A DNA stretch of 33,081 nt from an uncultured Fibrobacter sp. (lineage in GTDB: Bacteria; Fibrobacterota; Fibrobacteria; Fibrobacterales; Fibrobacteraceae): assembly GCA_946186895.1 (NCBI GenBank), contig CAMHOW010000026.1, positions 1-33,081 of the forward strand, written 5' to 3'. Below are positions 33,029-33,081 of the stretch, piece by piece. The notes beneath the pieces are model-generated. The model saw only the letters and a program-made list of their open reading frames with translations. It ran no database searches and was not told the origin of the DNA. Position 1 is the first letter of the stretch. Each line of letters opens with the position of its first letter. The position numbers and the translations under genes are program-made.

Positions 33029-33081
33029 GGCGACGTACCCAAGTTGGTAAGGGGCGGCTCTGCAAAAGCCTTATTCATCAG
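33029..33081 (+). tRNA. tRNA-Cys (anticodon GCA), 5' part
   Basis: GGCGACGTACCCAAGTTGG starts a typical bacterial tRNA-Cys. The anticodon stem GGCT/AGCC encloses CTGCAAA with GCA at 34-36. The window ends before the T-arm and 3' acceptor strand. Confidence 0.9.

Overview
The window looks like chromosomal DNA from a Fibrobacter-type bacterium (phylum Fibrobacterota). It is Gram-negative, with the lipid A, Kdo and lipoprotein genes lpxH, waaA and lnt. It uses the MEP isoprenoid route (ispD, ispH) and carries a TIGR02147-type regulator, a family I know mainly from Fibrobacter succinogenes. There is no phage, plasmid, insertion sequence or CRISPR array. Gene density is high and intergenic gaps are very short. 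Assignment to Fibrobacter is inference from gene families, not from an rRNA or marker search.

Layout. 1-4.4 kb: a cut-off gene, a NimA-like flavoprotein, an outer-membrane barrel and ispD run leftwards; divergent from ispD is a monomeric NADP isocitrate dehydrogenase. 4.4-6.8 kb: an OLD-family ATPase/TOPRIM nuclease divergent from nrdR, the pair bracketed by two copies of a short palindromic direct repeat. 6.8-8.5 kb: tRNA-Val, a small lipoprotein, a phosphopantetheinyl transferase and a DUF6941-like protein. 8.5-13.8 kb: one very large surface lipoprotein of Ig/PKD-like repeats, with a prepilin peptidase divergent from it. 14.8-17.4 kb: tRNA-Gln, then a carboxypeptidase-regulatory-like lipoprotein co-transcribed with the TIGR02147 regulator, whose upstream region holds repeated GAACAC sites and a stand-alone terminator. 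17.4-19.4 kb: three proteins of unknown role. 19.4-23.4 kb: lpxH, a lipoprotein, rsmI and lnt. 23.4-26.7 kb: a hydrolase-like protein without its nucleophile, a TPM-like membrane protein, an unknown protein and an M16 peptidase, followed by a repeat-rich gap. 27.0-31.8 kb: tRNA-Glu, then an envelope operon (ABC exporter, isoprenylcysteine-methyltransferase-like protein, waaA, ispH) and rpmB. 31.8-33.1 kb: a DEDDh exonuclease and a lysophospholipid-acyltransferase-like protein running leftwards, and the 5' part of tRNA-Cys.

How it fits together. Much of the window serves the cell envelope: lipid A (lpxH), Kdo transfer (waaA), lipoprotein acylation (lnt), an acyltransferase, a lipid-type ABC exporter, isoprenoid supply (ispD, ispH) and several lipoproteins that Lnt would mature. 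tRNA genes and rpmB have recognisable TTGACA-like / TAnnnT promoters with 16-17 bp spacing. Using the same -10 pattern, about ten protein genes that are not inside operons have a TAnnnT box exactly 6 or 7 nt before the start codon, which predicts leaderless mRNAs and explains divergent gene pairs only 31-46 bp apart.

The most interesting items are the leaderless promoter pattern (including a mirror-image bidirectional promoter), the TIGR02147/lipoprotein pair with its repeated sites and short terminated transcript, two alpha/beta-hydrolase-like proteins lacking the catalytic serine, and the large lipoprotein with a roughly 97-residue cysteine-pair repeat.
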